Assembly (NCBI GenBank): GCA_964539025.1
Contig: CAZIFA010000004.1
Span: 124,001 to 188,000 of the forward strand
Source: Micavibrio_A sp964539025
Lineage (GTDB): Bacteria; Pseudomonadota; Alphaproteobacteria; Micavibrionales; Micavibrionaceae
Length of the DNA: 64,000 nt
Direction of reading: 5' to 3'
Shown here piece after piece: positions 1 to 8,478 of the stretch; position 1 is the stretch's first letter; every line of letters begins with the position of its first letter. Position numbers and translations under genes: made by a program. A model generated the notes under the pieces. The model was not told the origin of the DNA. It saw only the letters and a list, made by a program, of their open reading frames with translations, and ran no database searches.

Positions 1-1
1 C

Positions 2-1186
2 AAACAACTGATCGAACATGCGCTGAACGGTATGTTGTCCAACCTCGACCCGCATTCGAATTACCTCACTGAAAAAGATTTCACCGATATGCAGGTACAA
101 ACCAAGGGCGAATTTGGCGGCCTTGGCATCGAAGTCACGATGGATAACGGCTTTGTAAAGGTTGTCTCACCGATCGATGATACACCTGCCTTCAAGGCCG
201 GCATCCTGTCGGGCGATTACATCACGCACATCAACGATGAAACCGTAATGGGCACGACGTTGAACGATGCCGTCGATAAAATGCGCGGCAAGGTCGGCAC
301 CACTGTCAAACTCACCGTCCGCCGCGAAGGCGTCGACGAAGCGTTGCAATTTCCGCTCAAACGCGATGTCATTCGCATCAAATCCGTCCGCCACCATGTC
401 GAACAGGACAATGTAGGCTATGTCCGCGTGACCACCTTCAACCAGAACACGGTCGATGGTGTTGAAGCCGCGGTCACGGACATCAAAAAACAGGTCGGCG
501 AAGAAAAACTTCTCGGCTATATTCTTGATCTTCGCAACAACCCCGGCGGCCTGCTCGACCAGGCGATTGGCCTTTCGGATATCTTCCTCGATAAAGGCGA
601 AATCGTTTCCACGCGTGGCCGTGCCGAGGAAGACACCAAACGTGATAACGCCACGCCCGGCGACATGACGGGCGGAAAACCTGTCGTCGTCCTTATCAAC
701 GGCGGTTCTGCCTCTGCGTCAGAAATCGTCGCGGGCGCGTTGCAAGATCACCGCCGCGCCATCCTGCTCGGCACCAAATCTTTCGGCAAAGGCTCTGTTC
801 AAACCGTTATCCCGCTTCCGGGCAACGGCGCGATGCGCCTGACCACCGCGCGGTATTATACGCCTTCTGGCCGCTCGATTCAGGCCAAGGGCATCGATCC
901 GGATATCGTCGTCGAACAGGCCAAGATAGAAAAAATTTCTTCGTCCATGGATATTCATGAATCCGACCTGCCCGGTGCTCTGAAAAACCCGGATGCGAAC
1001 AAAACCGCGCCCGCCCCCGAAGTGAAGAAAGTCATCACCGAACCGCCTCCCGAAGACAAAAAGGGTGAAGAAGCGAAGCAGGTGGATAAACAAAAAGATT
1101 CCGAAAAGCAGGATTATCAGTTGTCCCGTGCGGTTGATCTTATTCGTGGCGTATCCATGTATGAAGGCCGCCTGAAACCGAACTAA
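2..1186 (+). CDS. ctpA: S41 carboxy-terminal processing protease, 5' end outside window
   Basis: Periplasmic serine protease that trims C termini of envelope proteins. The frame is open from base 2 and already reads family sequence (HALNGMLSNLDPHS), so the true start and signal peptide lie upstream. A PDZ domain follows, with GGLGIEV at its start, and then the S41 core. The catalytic Ser is in NGGSASASEIV and the Lys in TKSFGKGSVQ. The C terminus is a low-complexity, Lys/Glu/Pro-rich tail. The deacetylase-like gene follows after 17 bp on the same strand, a neighbour pairing (EnvC/CtpA/YibQ) common in proteobacteria. The family is certain; the precise substrate is unknown. Confidence 0.95.
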   Translation, partial: KQLIEHALNGMLSNLDPHSNYLTEKDFTDMQVQTKGEFGGLGIEVTMDNGFVKVVSPIDDTPAFKAGILSGDYITHINDETVMGTTLNDAVDKMRGKVGTTVKLTVRREGVDEALQFPLKRDVIRIKSVRHHVEQDNVGYVRVTTFNQNTVDGVEAAVTDIKKQVGEEKLLGYILDLRNNPGGLLDQAIGLSDIFLDKGEIVSTRGRAEEDTKRDNATPGDMTGGKPVVVLINGGSASASEIVAGALQDHRRAILLGTKSFGKGSVQTVIPLPGNGAMRLTTARYYTPSGRSIQAKGIDPDIVVEQAKIEKISSSMDIHESDLPGALKNPDANKTAPAPEVKKVITEPPPEDKKGEEAKQVDKQKDSEKQDYQLSRAVDLIRGVSMYEGRLKPN

Positions 1187-1203
1187 GCCTTTAATCGAGG
1201 GGA

Positions 1204-2397
1204 ATGCTTTTGGCAGACGCGCAAAAGGTCAAAAATAGTTTCCTATCCGGCTTTCGTCGCAAGAAAAAAAGCGGCGGCAACGATGGCTTTGTCGTTCCTA
1301 CCGTTATGCCCTCTTCATCTGCTGCTGCGCCTTCCGGTTTTGCCATAGGCTTCAAAGAAGGGCTGATCGGTGGCGCAGTTTTATTCGCTCTGATGGCCGG
1401 ATGGATGTTCCTGCGCTCCTCCGATACCGCCTATAAAATTCAAGACCTTTTGCCATCCAAGGCAGCTTCGATCGAAGACCCGAACGCCGCGCCTTCCGCA
1501 CCTGCCGAAGAAGAACAGACGGCTGCGCCTCAATCAACCGAAACTGAGCAAACCGAACAGCCCGCAGTTCAAGAAAGGCCTGACGGTCCGAAAAGCCTCA
1601 CCGCCCTGTCCGCTGCGCCTTTGGAAGGTTTGAGCCAGGATCATAACGGCAAGATGCTTCCCATCTCACGCATTCAGGACGATATGACACCGTTTCAGGC
1701 TTATAAGAAACCGTTCGAAGCGGTGGCCGGACGTGCGCTGGTCAGCATCGTCATCGTCGATTTCGGGCTTTCGGAATCTCTATCGAACACCGCGCTCGAA
1801 AAACTCCCCGCCGATATAACCCTTGTTTTAAATCCCTACGCCGACGACCCTGCGAAATGGGCGTCGTCTTCGCGCAGCAAAGGCCATGAATTCTGGTTAT
1901 CGTTGCCGATGCAAACCAAAGAGTTTGGCACGGGCGATACCGGGCCTAACACGCTTCTGCTCAACGCCTCGAAAGAAGAAAACGAAGCCCGCCTGTTCAA
2001 TGTTATGGGCACGGCTGCGGGTTATGCTGGCATAGTCTCACAAGAAGGCCATGTCTTTACGCAAGACATCCCCTCCGCCGAACCTATCCAAAAACAGATT
2101 TTCGGGCGCGGCCTTGGTTTTGTCGAAAGCAATCCCGATGCTGCTGCCTTCGGTATCAAAAGCGCCACGGACAACGGTTACCCCTACGCGCAAAACACGC
2201 TCTGGCTTGATTCCGATCTGCGCCCCGATGCGATTGATCGCGCGTTGAAAGACCTCGAAGCGCAAGCCACAAAAAAGGGCAAGGCAATCGCCTTCGTCCA
2301 TCCCTATCCCGCCGTCATGACCAAACTTGAATCGTGGCTGAAAGACGCGGAATCCAAAGGCCTGCAAATCGCCCCTCTCTCGGCGATGGTTCAGTAA
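1204..2397 (+). CDS. divergent polysaccharide deacetylase family protein (YibQ-like)
   Basis: 397 residues. An N-terminal cytoplasmic stretch with a KKK cluster is followed by a membrane segment at about residues 53-70, a Pro/Glu/Thr-rich linker and a C-terminal domain. That domain matches the divergent polysaccharide deacetylase family (PF04748 type): VSIVIVDFGLS, LVLNPYADDP, GHEFWLSLPM and HPYPAVM. It is probably anchored in the inner membrane with the domain in the periplasm, linked to peptidoglycan or envelope work. The start is the ATG 17 bp after ctpA, preceded by GAGGGGA. The stop nearly touches the rppH start, so ctpA, this gene and rppH look like one operon. Confidence 0.85.
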   Translation: MLLADAQKVKNSFLSGFRRKKKSGGNDGFVVPTVMPSSSAAAPSGFAIGFKEGLIGGAVLFALMAGWMFLRSSDTAYKIQDLLPSKAASIEDPNAAPSAPAEEEQTAAPQSTETEQTEQPAVQERPDGPKSLTALSAAPLEGLSQDHNGKMLPISRIQDDMTPFQAYKKPFEAVAGRALVSIVIVDFGLSESLSNTALEKLPADITLVLNPYADDPAKWASSSRSKGHEFWLSLPMQTKEFGTGDTGPNTLLLNASKEENEARLFNVMGTAAGYAGIVSQEGHVFTQDIPSAEPIQKQIFGRGLGFVESNPDAAAFGIKSATDNGYPYAQNTLWLDSDLRPDAIDRALKDLEAQATKKGKAIAFVHPYPAVMTKLESWLKDAESKGLQIAPLSAMVQ

Positions 2398-2399
2398 TA

Positions 2400-2876
2400 A
2401 TGTCGCTGCCTTATCGTCCCTGCGTTGGTTTATGCATTTTCAACCGTGATGGAAAAGTGTTCGTCGGCGAACGTCTAGATTCCCCCGGCGCGTGGCAAAT
2501 GCCCCAAGGCGGCATCGATGAAGGCGAAGATATCAAAACGGCCGCGATGCGCGAACTCGCCGAAGAAATCGGCACGGATAAAGCGGACATCATCCGCATT
2601 CACGATCAAACATTAAAATACGATATTCCCGCCGAGGTCCGCGCGCGCCTGCCATGGGGTGATAAATATCGCGGGCAGGAACAAACATGGGTCGCGCTGC
2701 GCTTTACGGGGCAAGATTCCGATATCAAACTCGACGCATGGGACCATCCGGAATTTTCCCGCTATCAATGGGTCGCGCTCGCCGATGTACCGGGACTGAT
2801 CGTGCCGTTCAAAATCGGCACCTACCAAGAAGTCGTCAGGATATTCTCCGATTTGTCATCCCCGAGGTCCGCGTAG
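2400..2876 (+). CDS. rppH: RNA pyrophosphohydrolase, Nudix
   Basis: Removes pyrophosphate from the 5' triphosphate of RNA, opening mRNAs to RNase E decay. The Nudix box is complete: GGIDEGEDIKTAAMRELAEE, followed by IG. WGDKYRGQEQTWVALRF and WDHPEFSRYQWV are typical of the RppH/YgdP group. The ATG at 2400 overlaps the end of the preceding gene's TAATAATG context; an upstream in-frame ATG at 2334 lies inside that gene and lacks family sequence. The last seven residues and the stop codon are encoded by a palindromic repeat that begins at 2854, so the native C terminus has been replaced. Confidence 0.93.
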   Translation: MSLPYRPCVGLCIFNRDGKVFVGERLDSPGAWQMPQGGIDEGEDIKTAAMRELAEEIGTDKADIIRIHDQTLKYDIPAEVRARLPWGDKYRGQEQTWVALRFTGQDSDIKLDAWDHPEFSRYQWVALADVPGLIVPFKIGTYQEVVRIFSDLSSPRSA

Positions 2877-2926
2877 CGGATACTAACGTCGGGGATCCGG
2901 AGAAGAGCGCAGCACAGCTGCTCACG
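2854..2926. repeat. composite palindromic repeat (family C), at the rppH 3' end
   Basis: TGTCATCCCCGAGGTCCGCG followed by a mirror arm ending CGTCGGGGATCC, then a second hairpin AGCACAGCTGCT. Related copies are at 5060, 8039, 8417, 29934 and 46236. The first arm is read as the end of rppH. Confidence 0.75.
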
Positions 2927-3058
2927 TTATATTTGCCAGACCCCCGTTTTCGCGTGATTTTTATTAGTTTTTACAAGCGCTTATACAGAAAATCTTGCCT
3001 AATTCCATAAACCATCTTATAAAACTGATGAATATTTAAAGCATTTAAGGGGTACGCA

Positions 3059-3640
3059 ATGACGCAACAAGCAGTAATGACAGGATTGAAGACACCAACA
3101 TCAGAGCAGGCGAGTGAGCCGGGTGCTGTTCGTGCATCCATTCATGAAGGTGTCTTCAGAATTGGCGAGTTGCTGCCGGATGGTTGGATTGTCGGTCCGG
3201 CATCGCCCCGCACAGGCATTGTTATGTTGATTGAATCCCCATCTACTGTAATAAAGCTTGCCTATAAATGGCATCGTAAATTGTCTGATGAATATTTTTC
3301 TTGGCTGTTGGGTGAGAAGCACGCAGAAGAACTGCGCCAACAAGGCCATGCAAATGCGCGTCAGCCAAGCGTACGTGAGTTATATGCTATTTATAATGAC
3401 GTTGTAATAGCTGGCCGCAACAGCCATGCGCAATATAGTACCGGCCGAGGCTCCAGAGTTTACATTCGGGGGGATTATTCGTGGGGCAAATACTGGAGCG
3501 GCGAGTTAGAGCGTGGCGGCGAACGCGCAATACATATGAACTTTGGCGCCTCCGCTCAACAGGCAAGTGACTCAAAAGACGACCACCTCCGTGCATATGT
3601 CCGCTGCGTACGCGACGCGCCAGGTATCAGGCTCGGGTAA
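3059..3640 (+). CDS. hypothetical protein with DUF1566/Lcl-like C terminus
   Basis: 193 residues, with no obvious signal peptide or membrane segment. LPDGWIVGPASPRTG near residue 39 and the C-terminal run YWSGELERG ... HMNFGA ... LRAYVRCVRD resemble the DUF1566/Lcl C-terminal fold (YWSS...YVRCVR), which often forms surface or adhesin-like modules. This is a pattern match by eye. The start has AAGGGG six bases upstream. It is convergent with tolB, whose stop is 15 bp away. The function is unknown. Confidence 0.6.
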   Translation: MTQQAVMTGLKTPTSEQASEPGAVRASIHEGVFRIGELLPDGWIVGPASPRTGIVMLIESPSTVIKLAYKWHRKLSDEYFSWLLGEKHAEELRQQGHANARQPSVRELYAIYNDVVIAGRNSHAQYSTGRGSRVYIRGDYSWGKYWSGELERGGERAIHMNFGASAQQASDSKDDHLRAYVRCVRDAPGIRLG

Positions 3641-3655
3641 ATCCCGACTAACTGC

Positions 3656-4972
3656 CTACTGATTACTATTCAGCGGCGACCAGGCCGGGTCGGAACCGTC
3701 GCGCGGCGTCGGCAACACGCGCTCGTTATATCCCGTGATGTCGATCGTATAGACCTTGGTGGATCTGCCGCCCGGTGCTTCTTTGAAATACGTCAGAACG
3801 CGTCCGTTGGGTGACCAACTCGGCCCCTCGACGTGATAGGCCTGCGTGATAAGGCGTTCGCCCGATCCGTCGGGGCGTATAACACCCAGATAAAACTGCC
3901 CGCCCTTCATCTTGATGAACGCGATTAAATCCCCGCGCGGCGACCATACGGGGTTGGCGTAACGGCCATCGCCGAACGTGATACGGCGTGCATTGCCGCC
4001 CGAAGAATCCATCACGTAAATCTGCTGCGTGCCGCCGCGGTCAGATTCAAACACAACCTGCCGCCCGTCGGGTGAATAGCACGGCGCGGTGTCGATGCCT
4101 GTGGCGTCGGTCAACTTGCGCGATTTACGCGAACGCAAATCCATCTCGTAAATATCGGTGTTGCCCGAAGACGCCATCGACATCACGACCTTGTTTCCAT
4201 CCGGCGAAAATCTCGGCGCGAACGTCATGCCCGGAAAATCGCCCAGAACTTCCTGCCGCCCTGTGTCTATGTTGTACAAATAAACGCGCGGCTGCCCGCC
4301 CTTGTACGACATATAGGTAATTTCCTGCGCCGTCGGCGAAAAACGCGGCGTGAGAACAAGCGTACCTTCTTCGGTCAGGTAACGATGGTTCGCACCGTCC
4401 TGGTCCATAATGGCAAGGCGTTTCATGCGGTGCGTCGCGGCGCCTGCTTCGGAAATATAAACGATGCGGGAATCGAAATATCCATCTTCGCCCGTGATGC
4501 GCTTGTAAACCTCATCCGAAATGATATGCGCGATGCGGCGCCAGTTCTGCGGCGTCGTCATGTATGCCATGCCCGATAGCTGCTTTTGCGAATAAACGTC
4601 GAGCAGGCGGAATTCGACGCGCGTGCGCCCGTCCGCCGTTTTGGTCACCGTGCCAAACACCAACGCCTGCGCGTTGATCGCACGCCATTCGGCAAAACGC
4701 GGACCTTCTTTTTGGATGGAGGCTGCGTCCTGAATGAACGCGCCGGGGCTAACGGGTTTGAACAATCCCGATCCGCGCAAATTGTTCGTGATGATATCCG
4801 GAATATCTTTGGCGAACGCCGCCAGCTCCGGGCTCGTCGCATAAAACGGGCTGATCGCGATCGGCACAGGCTCGATTTTGCCGCGGGTCACGCCGACTTC
4901 CAACTGCGCGTATGCCGGCATGGCGATCACGAGCGTCAAAAAGGCTAGAAAGGCGGATGCGAATTTTGTCAT
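3656..4972 (-). CDS. tolB: Tol-Pal system beta-propeller protein
   Basis: Periplasmic component of the Tol-Pal machine that couples inner-membrane energy to outer-membrane constriction at division. A signal peptide ending PAYA at about residue 22 is followed by an N-terminal domain and then WD/PD40-type propeller repeats with repeated SPDG and SPTA signatures (RFSPDGNKVVMS, CYSPDGRQVVFESD, WSPRGDLIAF, WSPNGRVLTY). The length of 438 is normal. AAGGA lies nine bases before the ATG. It is the last gene of the leftward tol cluster. Usually pal and cpoB follow, but here a convergent orphan gene does. Confidence 0.97.
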   Translation of the reverse strand: MTKFASAFLAFLTLVIAMPAYAQLEVGVTRGKIEPVPIAISPFYATSPELAAFAKDIPDIITNNLRGSGLFKPVSPGAFIQDAASIQKEGPRFAEWRAINAQALVFGTVTKTADGRTRVEFRLLDVYSQKQLSGMAYMTTPQNWRRIAHIISDEVYKRITGEDGYFDSRIVYISEAGAATHRMKRLAIMDQDGANHRYLTEEGTLVLTPRFSPTAQEITYMSYKGGQPRVYLYNIDTGRQEVLGDFPGMTFAPRFSPDGNKVVMSMASSGNTDIYEMDLRSRKSRKLTDATGIDTAPCYSPDGRQVVFESDRGGTQQIYVMDSSGGNARRITFGDGRYANPVWSPRGDLIAFIKMKGGQFYLGVIRPDGSGERLITQAYHVEGPSWSPNGRVLTYFKEAPGGRSTKVYTIDITGYNERVLPTPRDGSDPAWSPLNSNQ

Positions 4973-5059
4973 ATGGAACGTCCTTTTCGTCGATCAGAAT
5001 TTAGTGCCAGAGTACACTGTGCTTGTTTCAAAAGTCATATCTATTTGTCATTTCCCCCC

Positions 5060-5170
5060 TGTCATCCCCGAGGTTCCGCGAAGCGGAACACCAACGTCGG
5101 GGATCCAGGAAGAGCGTGGCAAAGCCACGCACATATTATGGACTGGACCCCCGCCTTCGCGGGGGTGACG
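5060..5170. repeat. composite palindromic repeat (family C)
   Basis: Outer arms TGTCATCCCCG and GGGGGTGAC, an inner arm pair around the stretch CCGCGAAGCGG, and an internal hairpin TGGCAAAGCCAC identical to one in the copy at 46236. It fills the tolB to lipoprotein gap and encodes the lipoprotein tail. Confidence 0.8.
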
Positions 5171-5435
5171 ACAAGGAGGAATTTGAAACACTATCCTGTC
5201 CTTTATGCCCTTCCGGATAGATATTTTTGGGTTCATAGGGCTTTCCCGGCGTATAGGCCCCCGCTAGAATCATTTTTTCCTCTAAACCGTCCATCACATG
5301 GTCGAAATAAACGGCCTGCTGTTTGTTAAACTCCCGAAACGCCTGTTTTTGCTCCACGCTGACCTCCTGACGGTCCGGCGCGTAATGGCACCCGGCCAGC
5401 ATCAGAACAACGATCACACCCCCGAGTAGTTTCAT
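5136..5435 (-). CDS. small lipoprotein inserted between tolA and tolB
   Basis: 99 residues. A signal peptide with lipobox LAGC puts the acylated Cys at about residue 16, followed by a short charged helix-prone region (QKQAFREFNKQQAVYFDHVM). The ATG directly follows the tolA stop (TAAATG), so it is co-translated with the Tol operon. The last ten or so residues, from about position 89 (SSPPRRRGSSP), are encoded by the palindromic repeat, so the native protein probably ended near residue 88. It is too short and lacks the OmpA-like domain needed to be Pal. A role in the Tol complex is only inferred from position. Confidence 0.7.
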   Translation of the reverse strand: MKLLGGVIVVLMLAGCHYAPDRQEVSVEQKQAFREFNKQQAVYFDHVMDGLEEKMILAGAYTPGKPYEPKNIYPEGHKGQDSVSNSSLSSPPRRRGSSP

Positions 5436-6347
5436 TTATAACATCTCCGACGGATCGAAGGTCAGTATCATATCCTTCCACGCCTCATATTTTTCAGGCG
5501 GAAGATCGAGAACTTCGCATTGCGGGGAATACAACGCGCGAACCGCCTGATCGGCCGCTGCGCGGAAATAACTGTCCTGGCTGTAACGCCATTGATCTTC
5601 GATCGTGGCGTTTATAAGCTTACGATCAGGTGACACAGTGGCGCGAACCCTGACGACAAGTCCTTCGGCGTAACGCGCACCCGCCTGAATGCTCCAGCAG
5701 TTTTTCAACTGACGTTGAAGCGCTGCATATTCATTCTCGGTCAACTGCGCGCCTTGTTCCAGATTAGGTGCAGGCATCGGCGGTGTCGGCGTTTTGCTTT
5801 CGGGCAAATCTTCTTCGACGGGCTGCGGCGCGTCCTGAAGATTTTTCAATAGCTTGGAAAAATCTTGCGTCTGTTCCTGATCTTCGGCTTTTTCTTTGGC
5901 CTCGTCAGGTTCCGGCGGCTTTTTCTCTTCAGGTTTTTCCTTCACCTTTTCCAGCGCAGCCTCATCGGGCGGCGGCGGTGCCACGGGCTTCGCCTTGGGC
6001 TTTACGGCTTCCGCCTTTTTCGGCTTGGGTGGTTCCGGCGGCTTTACCTCTTCCACCTTGGGCGGCATCGGCTTGGCCTCTTTGGGTTTGGTCTTTACTT
6101 CTTCCTCAGGCTTGGATGGCGCTTCGATGGGCTTGCGGTTCGTCGTCGCCGTTTCCGCCACGGGCAGGATTTCAATCGGAATAGCCGACATCATCGGCTC
6201 GGGATCTCTTTTGAAATACGGCAAGCCCGTGATGATAAGGATGACGAGGATGACATGAACAATGCCCGAAATGATGAGCGGCCCCTTCATACCATCGGGG
6301 ACCTCGGTCCAACGTTCCTTCATTGATGCTGCTGCAGCCGCTGCCAT
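5436..6347 (-). CDS. tolA: TolA-like cell envelope protein
   Basis: 303 residues. A single N-terminal membrane helix (residues about 24-42, LIISGIVHVILVILIITGL) is followed by a long Pro/Lys/Glu-rich spacer (residues about 65-190) and a C-terminal domain with NCWSIQAG and VVRVRATVSPDRKL, typical of the TolA/TonB C-terminal fold that contacts TolB and Pal. The first ATG is a poor ribosome-binding context; the second Met (residue 9, MKERW) is an alternative. It lies 33 bp after tolR in the leftward cluster. Confidence 0.9.
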   Translation of the reverse strand: MAAAAAASMKERWTEVPDGMKGPLIISGIVHVILVILIITGLPYFKRDPEPMMSAIPIEILPVAETATTNRKPIEAPSKPEEEVKTKPKEAKPMPPKVEEVKPPEPPKPKKAEAVKPKAKPVAPPPPDEAALEKVKEKPEEKKPPEPDEAKEKAEDQEQTQDFSKLLKNLQDAPQPVEEDLPESKTPTPPMPAPNLEQGAQLTENEYAALQRQLKNCWSIQAGARYAEGLVVRVRATVSPDRKLINATIEDQWRYSQDSYFRAAADQAVRALYSPQCEVLDLPPEKYEAWKDMILTFDPSEML

Positions 6348-6380
6348 GGGGGAATCTTCTAATTGCCTTTTATGGCCGAT

Positions 6381-6818
6381 TTATGGAGCCGCTTCGGAAA
6401 TCAGGGCCACCTTGTTAAAGCCAGCGCCGTTGATAACGCCGAGGACGCGCATAACTTTTCCGTAATCTATACCCTTGTCGCCGCGAATATAAATCCTGCG
6501 GTCCGGGTTGTCTTCGGTCATGGAGGTCAGGATGGTGACGATCCGGTCTTCATCGACTTCCGTTTCGCCCACGAAAATACGTCCGTCTTTGGAAATGGAT
6601 ACTTCTAGCGGTTTGTTGTCTTCGTCGCTGATCGCCTTGGCCTTGGAATCTGGCAGATCGATTGGAACGCCTGCGGTCAATAACGGCGCGGCTACCATGA
6701 AGATGATGAGCAGGACGAGCATAACATCGACCATCGGCGTGACGTTGATCTCCGCCATCGGGCGGCGGCGACTTCTGCTTCTGTTGGAACCGCCGCGCGC
6801 GTCCGTTGCCATACCCAT
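6381..6818 (-). CDS. tolR: ExbD/TolR family proton-channel subunit
   Basis: 145 residues. An N-terminal RRRPMAEINVTPMVDVMLVL motif contains the conserved Asp in the single membrane helix that carries protons with TolQ, followed by a periplasmic domain (IYIRGDKGIDYGKVMRVL). It is separated from the tolQ stop by one base, indicating translational coupling. Confidence 0.96.
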   Translation of the reverse strand: MGMATDARGGSNRSRSRRRPMAEINVTPMVDVMLVLLIIFMVAAPLLTAGVPIDLPDSKAKAISDEDNKPLEVSISKDGRIFVGETEVDEDRIVTILTSMTEDNPDRRIYIRGDKGIDYGKVMRVLGVINGAGFNKVALISEAAP

Positions 6819-6819
6819 T

Positions 6820-7593
6820 TTATGCTACCTTCTTCGCGCCGTTGCTGCGGCCGTTGTCGGAAGATTCAAGGTGGCGCGATAAGATCGCGGAAAATTCATT
6901 CACGAATGCATCGAGACGACCCGCGTAACGATCCAGCTTGCTCGAATACCCGTTATACGCAATAACCGCCGGAATGGCCGCGACAAGGCCGAGCGCGGTC
7001 ACGAACAAAGCTTCGGAAATCCCCGGCGCGACGACCGCGAGCGAAGTGTTATTCGAATGCGCGATGGAATTGAACGAATTCATGATTCCCCAAACGGTTC
7101 CGAACAAACCGATAAACGGCGCGGTCGAACCTACCGTGGCTAGGAACGTCATGCCGCGCTCTAACCTGACCATCTCACGCGAAATCGCGACCGACATGGC
7201 GCGCTCGACGCGCTGACGTAATGAGGCTTGTAAATTGTCCCTGTCAGGCACACCGCCAGACACCGTGTTCTGCCATTCCTCCATACCGGCGGAAAAGGTT
7301 TTTAACAAAGGGTCATGCGGGCTTTTCTTAATGCGTTGGTAGAGCTTGTCCAAAGGCTCGCCCGACCAGAAAGCGTCTTCGAACTTGTTGGCGCGGCGGT
7401 TGAGTTTGCCGATCGTCGCCTTTTTCTCGAATATGATCGCCCAGCACCATACCGATGCGAAAACAAGGATCAACGCCACCGCCTTGACGATGATGTCCGC
7501 ATGCATGAACAGCGCGATAACGCTCAAATTCCCGTCGAAGGATTGGCCTGCGGCCATGGCGTCTACCGCGGGGGCTGGGGCTGCTGCTGTCAT
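6820..7593 (-). CDS. tolQ: TolQ proton-channel subunit
   Basis: 257 residues with three membrane helices: near residues 25-45, 140-160 (FLATVGSTAPFIGLFGTVWG) and 180-205 (APGISEALFVTALGLVAAIP), as in the MotA/TolQ/ExbB family. The start is set at 7593 because AGGAG lies 11 bases upstream. A longer in-frame start at 7710 would read back through the end of ybgC and gives no family sequence. Confidence 0.95.
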   Translation of the reverse strand: MTAAAPAPAVDAMAAGQSFDGNLSVIALFMHADIIVKAVALILVFASVWCWAIIFEKKATIGKLNRRANKFEDAFWSGEPLDKLYQRIKKSPHDPLLKTFSAGMEEWQNTVSGGVPDRDNLQASLRQRVERAMSVAISREMVRLERGMTFLATVGSTAPFIGLFGTVWGIMNSFNSIAHSNNTSLAVVAPGISEALFVTALGLVAAIPAVIAYNGYSSKLDRYAGRLDAFVNEFSAILSRHLESSDNGRSNGAKKVA

Positions 7594-7601
7594 AACTTTT
7601 A

Positions 7602-8000
7602 CTACTCCTGTAATTTGGCCCGGACTATGTCGGGAATCCGCACCGGGCGGCCTTTTCCATCGACACAGACGATTGTAACTGTCATGGAGAAAAGCATAGA
7701 ATCTTGGCAAAAAATAGACTGATTTAGAATAAAAGAGCTGTTTTTAAGCTCTTTTAGGCTGCTTTGCGTCCGCAAAAGATCGTCCATCCGGGCGGGCTTG
7801 TGATAATCGGCGTTGAGGTGGCGGACCACAAACAAAACGCCCGTTTCTTGCTGGATGGTGGATGATTGCAGGCCGATATCGCGCAAATACTCCGCCCGCG
7901 CCCGCTCGCACCAGCTAATATACTTGGCGTGATACATGATCCCGCCGGCATCGGTATCCTCGTAATAAACCCTGTATTCGTGGGTGTGAATCGCCGTCAT
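7602..8000 (-). CDS. ybgC: Tol-Pal-associated acyl-CoA thioesterase
   Basis: 132 residues, hotdog fold. The catalytic motif YYEDTDAGGIMYHAKYISWCER carries the Asp that activates water in YbgC-type thioesterases. It leads the leftward tol operon, with tolQ starting eight bases after the stop, the standard order ybgC-tolQ-tolR. It is cytoplasmic and acts on acyl-CoA or acyl-ACP in phospholipid metabolism. Confidence 0.95.
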   Translation of the reverse strand: MTAIHTHEYRVYYEDTDAGGIMYHAKYISWCERARAEYLRDIGLQSSTIQQETGVLFVVRHLNADYHKPARMDDLLRTQSSLKELKNSSFILNQSIFCQDSMLFSMTVTIVCVDGKGRPVRIPDIVRAKLQE

Positions 8001-8038
8001 AAACTCTGTTTATCCTTCGTCAACCCGTTGTTCGCCAT

Positions 8039-8092
8039 GTCATTCCCCGCATTCCCCACCTGTCATTCCCCGCGCAGGCGGGGAATCCAGCC
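8039..8092. repeat. palindromic repeat (family C), GIY-YIG gene 3' end
   Basis: TGTCATTCCCCGC plus a second arm CCCCGCGCAGGCGGGG. It encodes roughly the last 17 residues of the GIY-YIG protein on the minus strand. Confidence 0.7.
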
Positions 8093-8378
8093 CAAGAACA
8101 TCCTCATACAAATCTTTCCAGTCGGGATTGTTAGCCTCAATCAGGTTTAACTTCCACTCTCTATTCCATTTTTTAATACGCTTTTCCCGTTTAATGGCAT
8201 TTTCAGGATCGTCGTAAATTTCGTAATGAACAAGAATATGGACTCCGTATTTCTTGGTGAACCCATCGATAACATCGTTTTTATGCACCCACGTTCTTTT
8301 AATCAGCTCGGACGATATCCCCGTATACAACGTGCCGTTTCTTTTACTGGCGAGGATGTAAACACAATATTGTTTCAT
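8040..8378 (-). CDS. GIY-YIG nuclease domain protein (UPF0213 type)
   Basis: 112 residues. YCVYILASKRNGTLYTGISS is the GIY-YIG core (here VYI...YTG), followed by the helical part KYGVHILVHYEIYDD and AIKREKRIKKWNREWK typical of the small single-domain family. These are often present in many copies and near repeats; the cellular role is unclear. The native protein probably ended near DWKDLYEDVLG: the remaining tail (LDSPPARGMTGGECGE) is repeat-encoded. It is flanked by repeats on both sides. Confidence 0.88.
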   Translation of the reverse strand: MKQYCVYILASKRNGTLYTGISSELIKRTWVHKNDVIDGFTKKYGVHILVHYEIYDDPENAIKREKRIKKWNREWKLNLIEANNPDWKDLYEDVLGLDSPPARGMTGGECGE

Positions 8379-8416
8379 GAGCTTTTGTCTGTATTGTTAT
8401 CCCCCGTTTCCTCACC

Positions 8417-8478
8417 TGTCACACTCCGCGTAGGCGGAGTATCCAGTCTGGATTCCCCGCCTTCGCGGGGAATGACAT
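8417..8478. repeat. palindromic repeat (family C) abutting the ruvB stop
   Basis: TGTCACACTCCGCGTAGGCGG followed by GATTCCCCGCCTTCGCGGGGA and ATGACATCA. The ruvB stop codon is the first codon of the repeat arm on the minus strand. Confidence 0.75.

Noticed and set aside
5765..6326. Long plus-strand frames opposite tolA
   Set aside because: They mirror the Pro/Lys/Glu-rich linker of tolA and encode Phe/Arg/Leu-rich low-complexity peptides.
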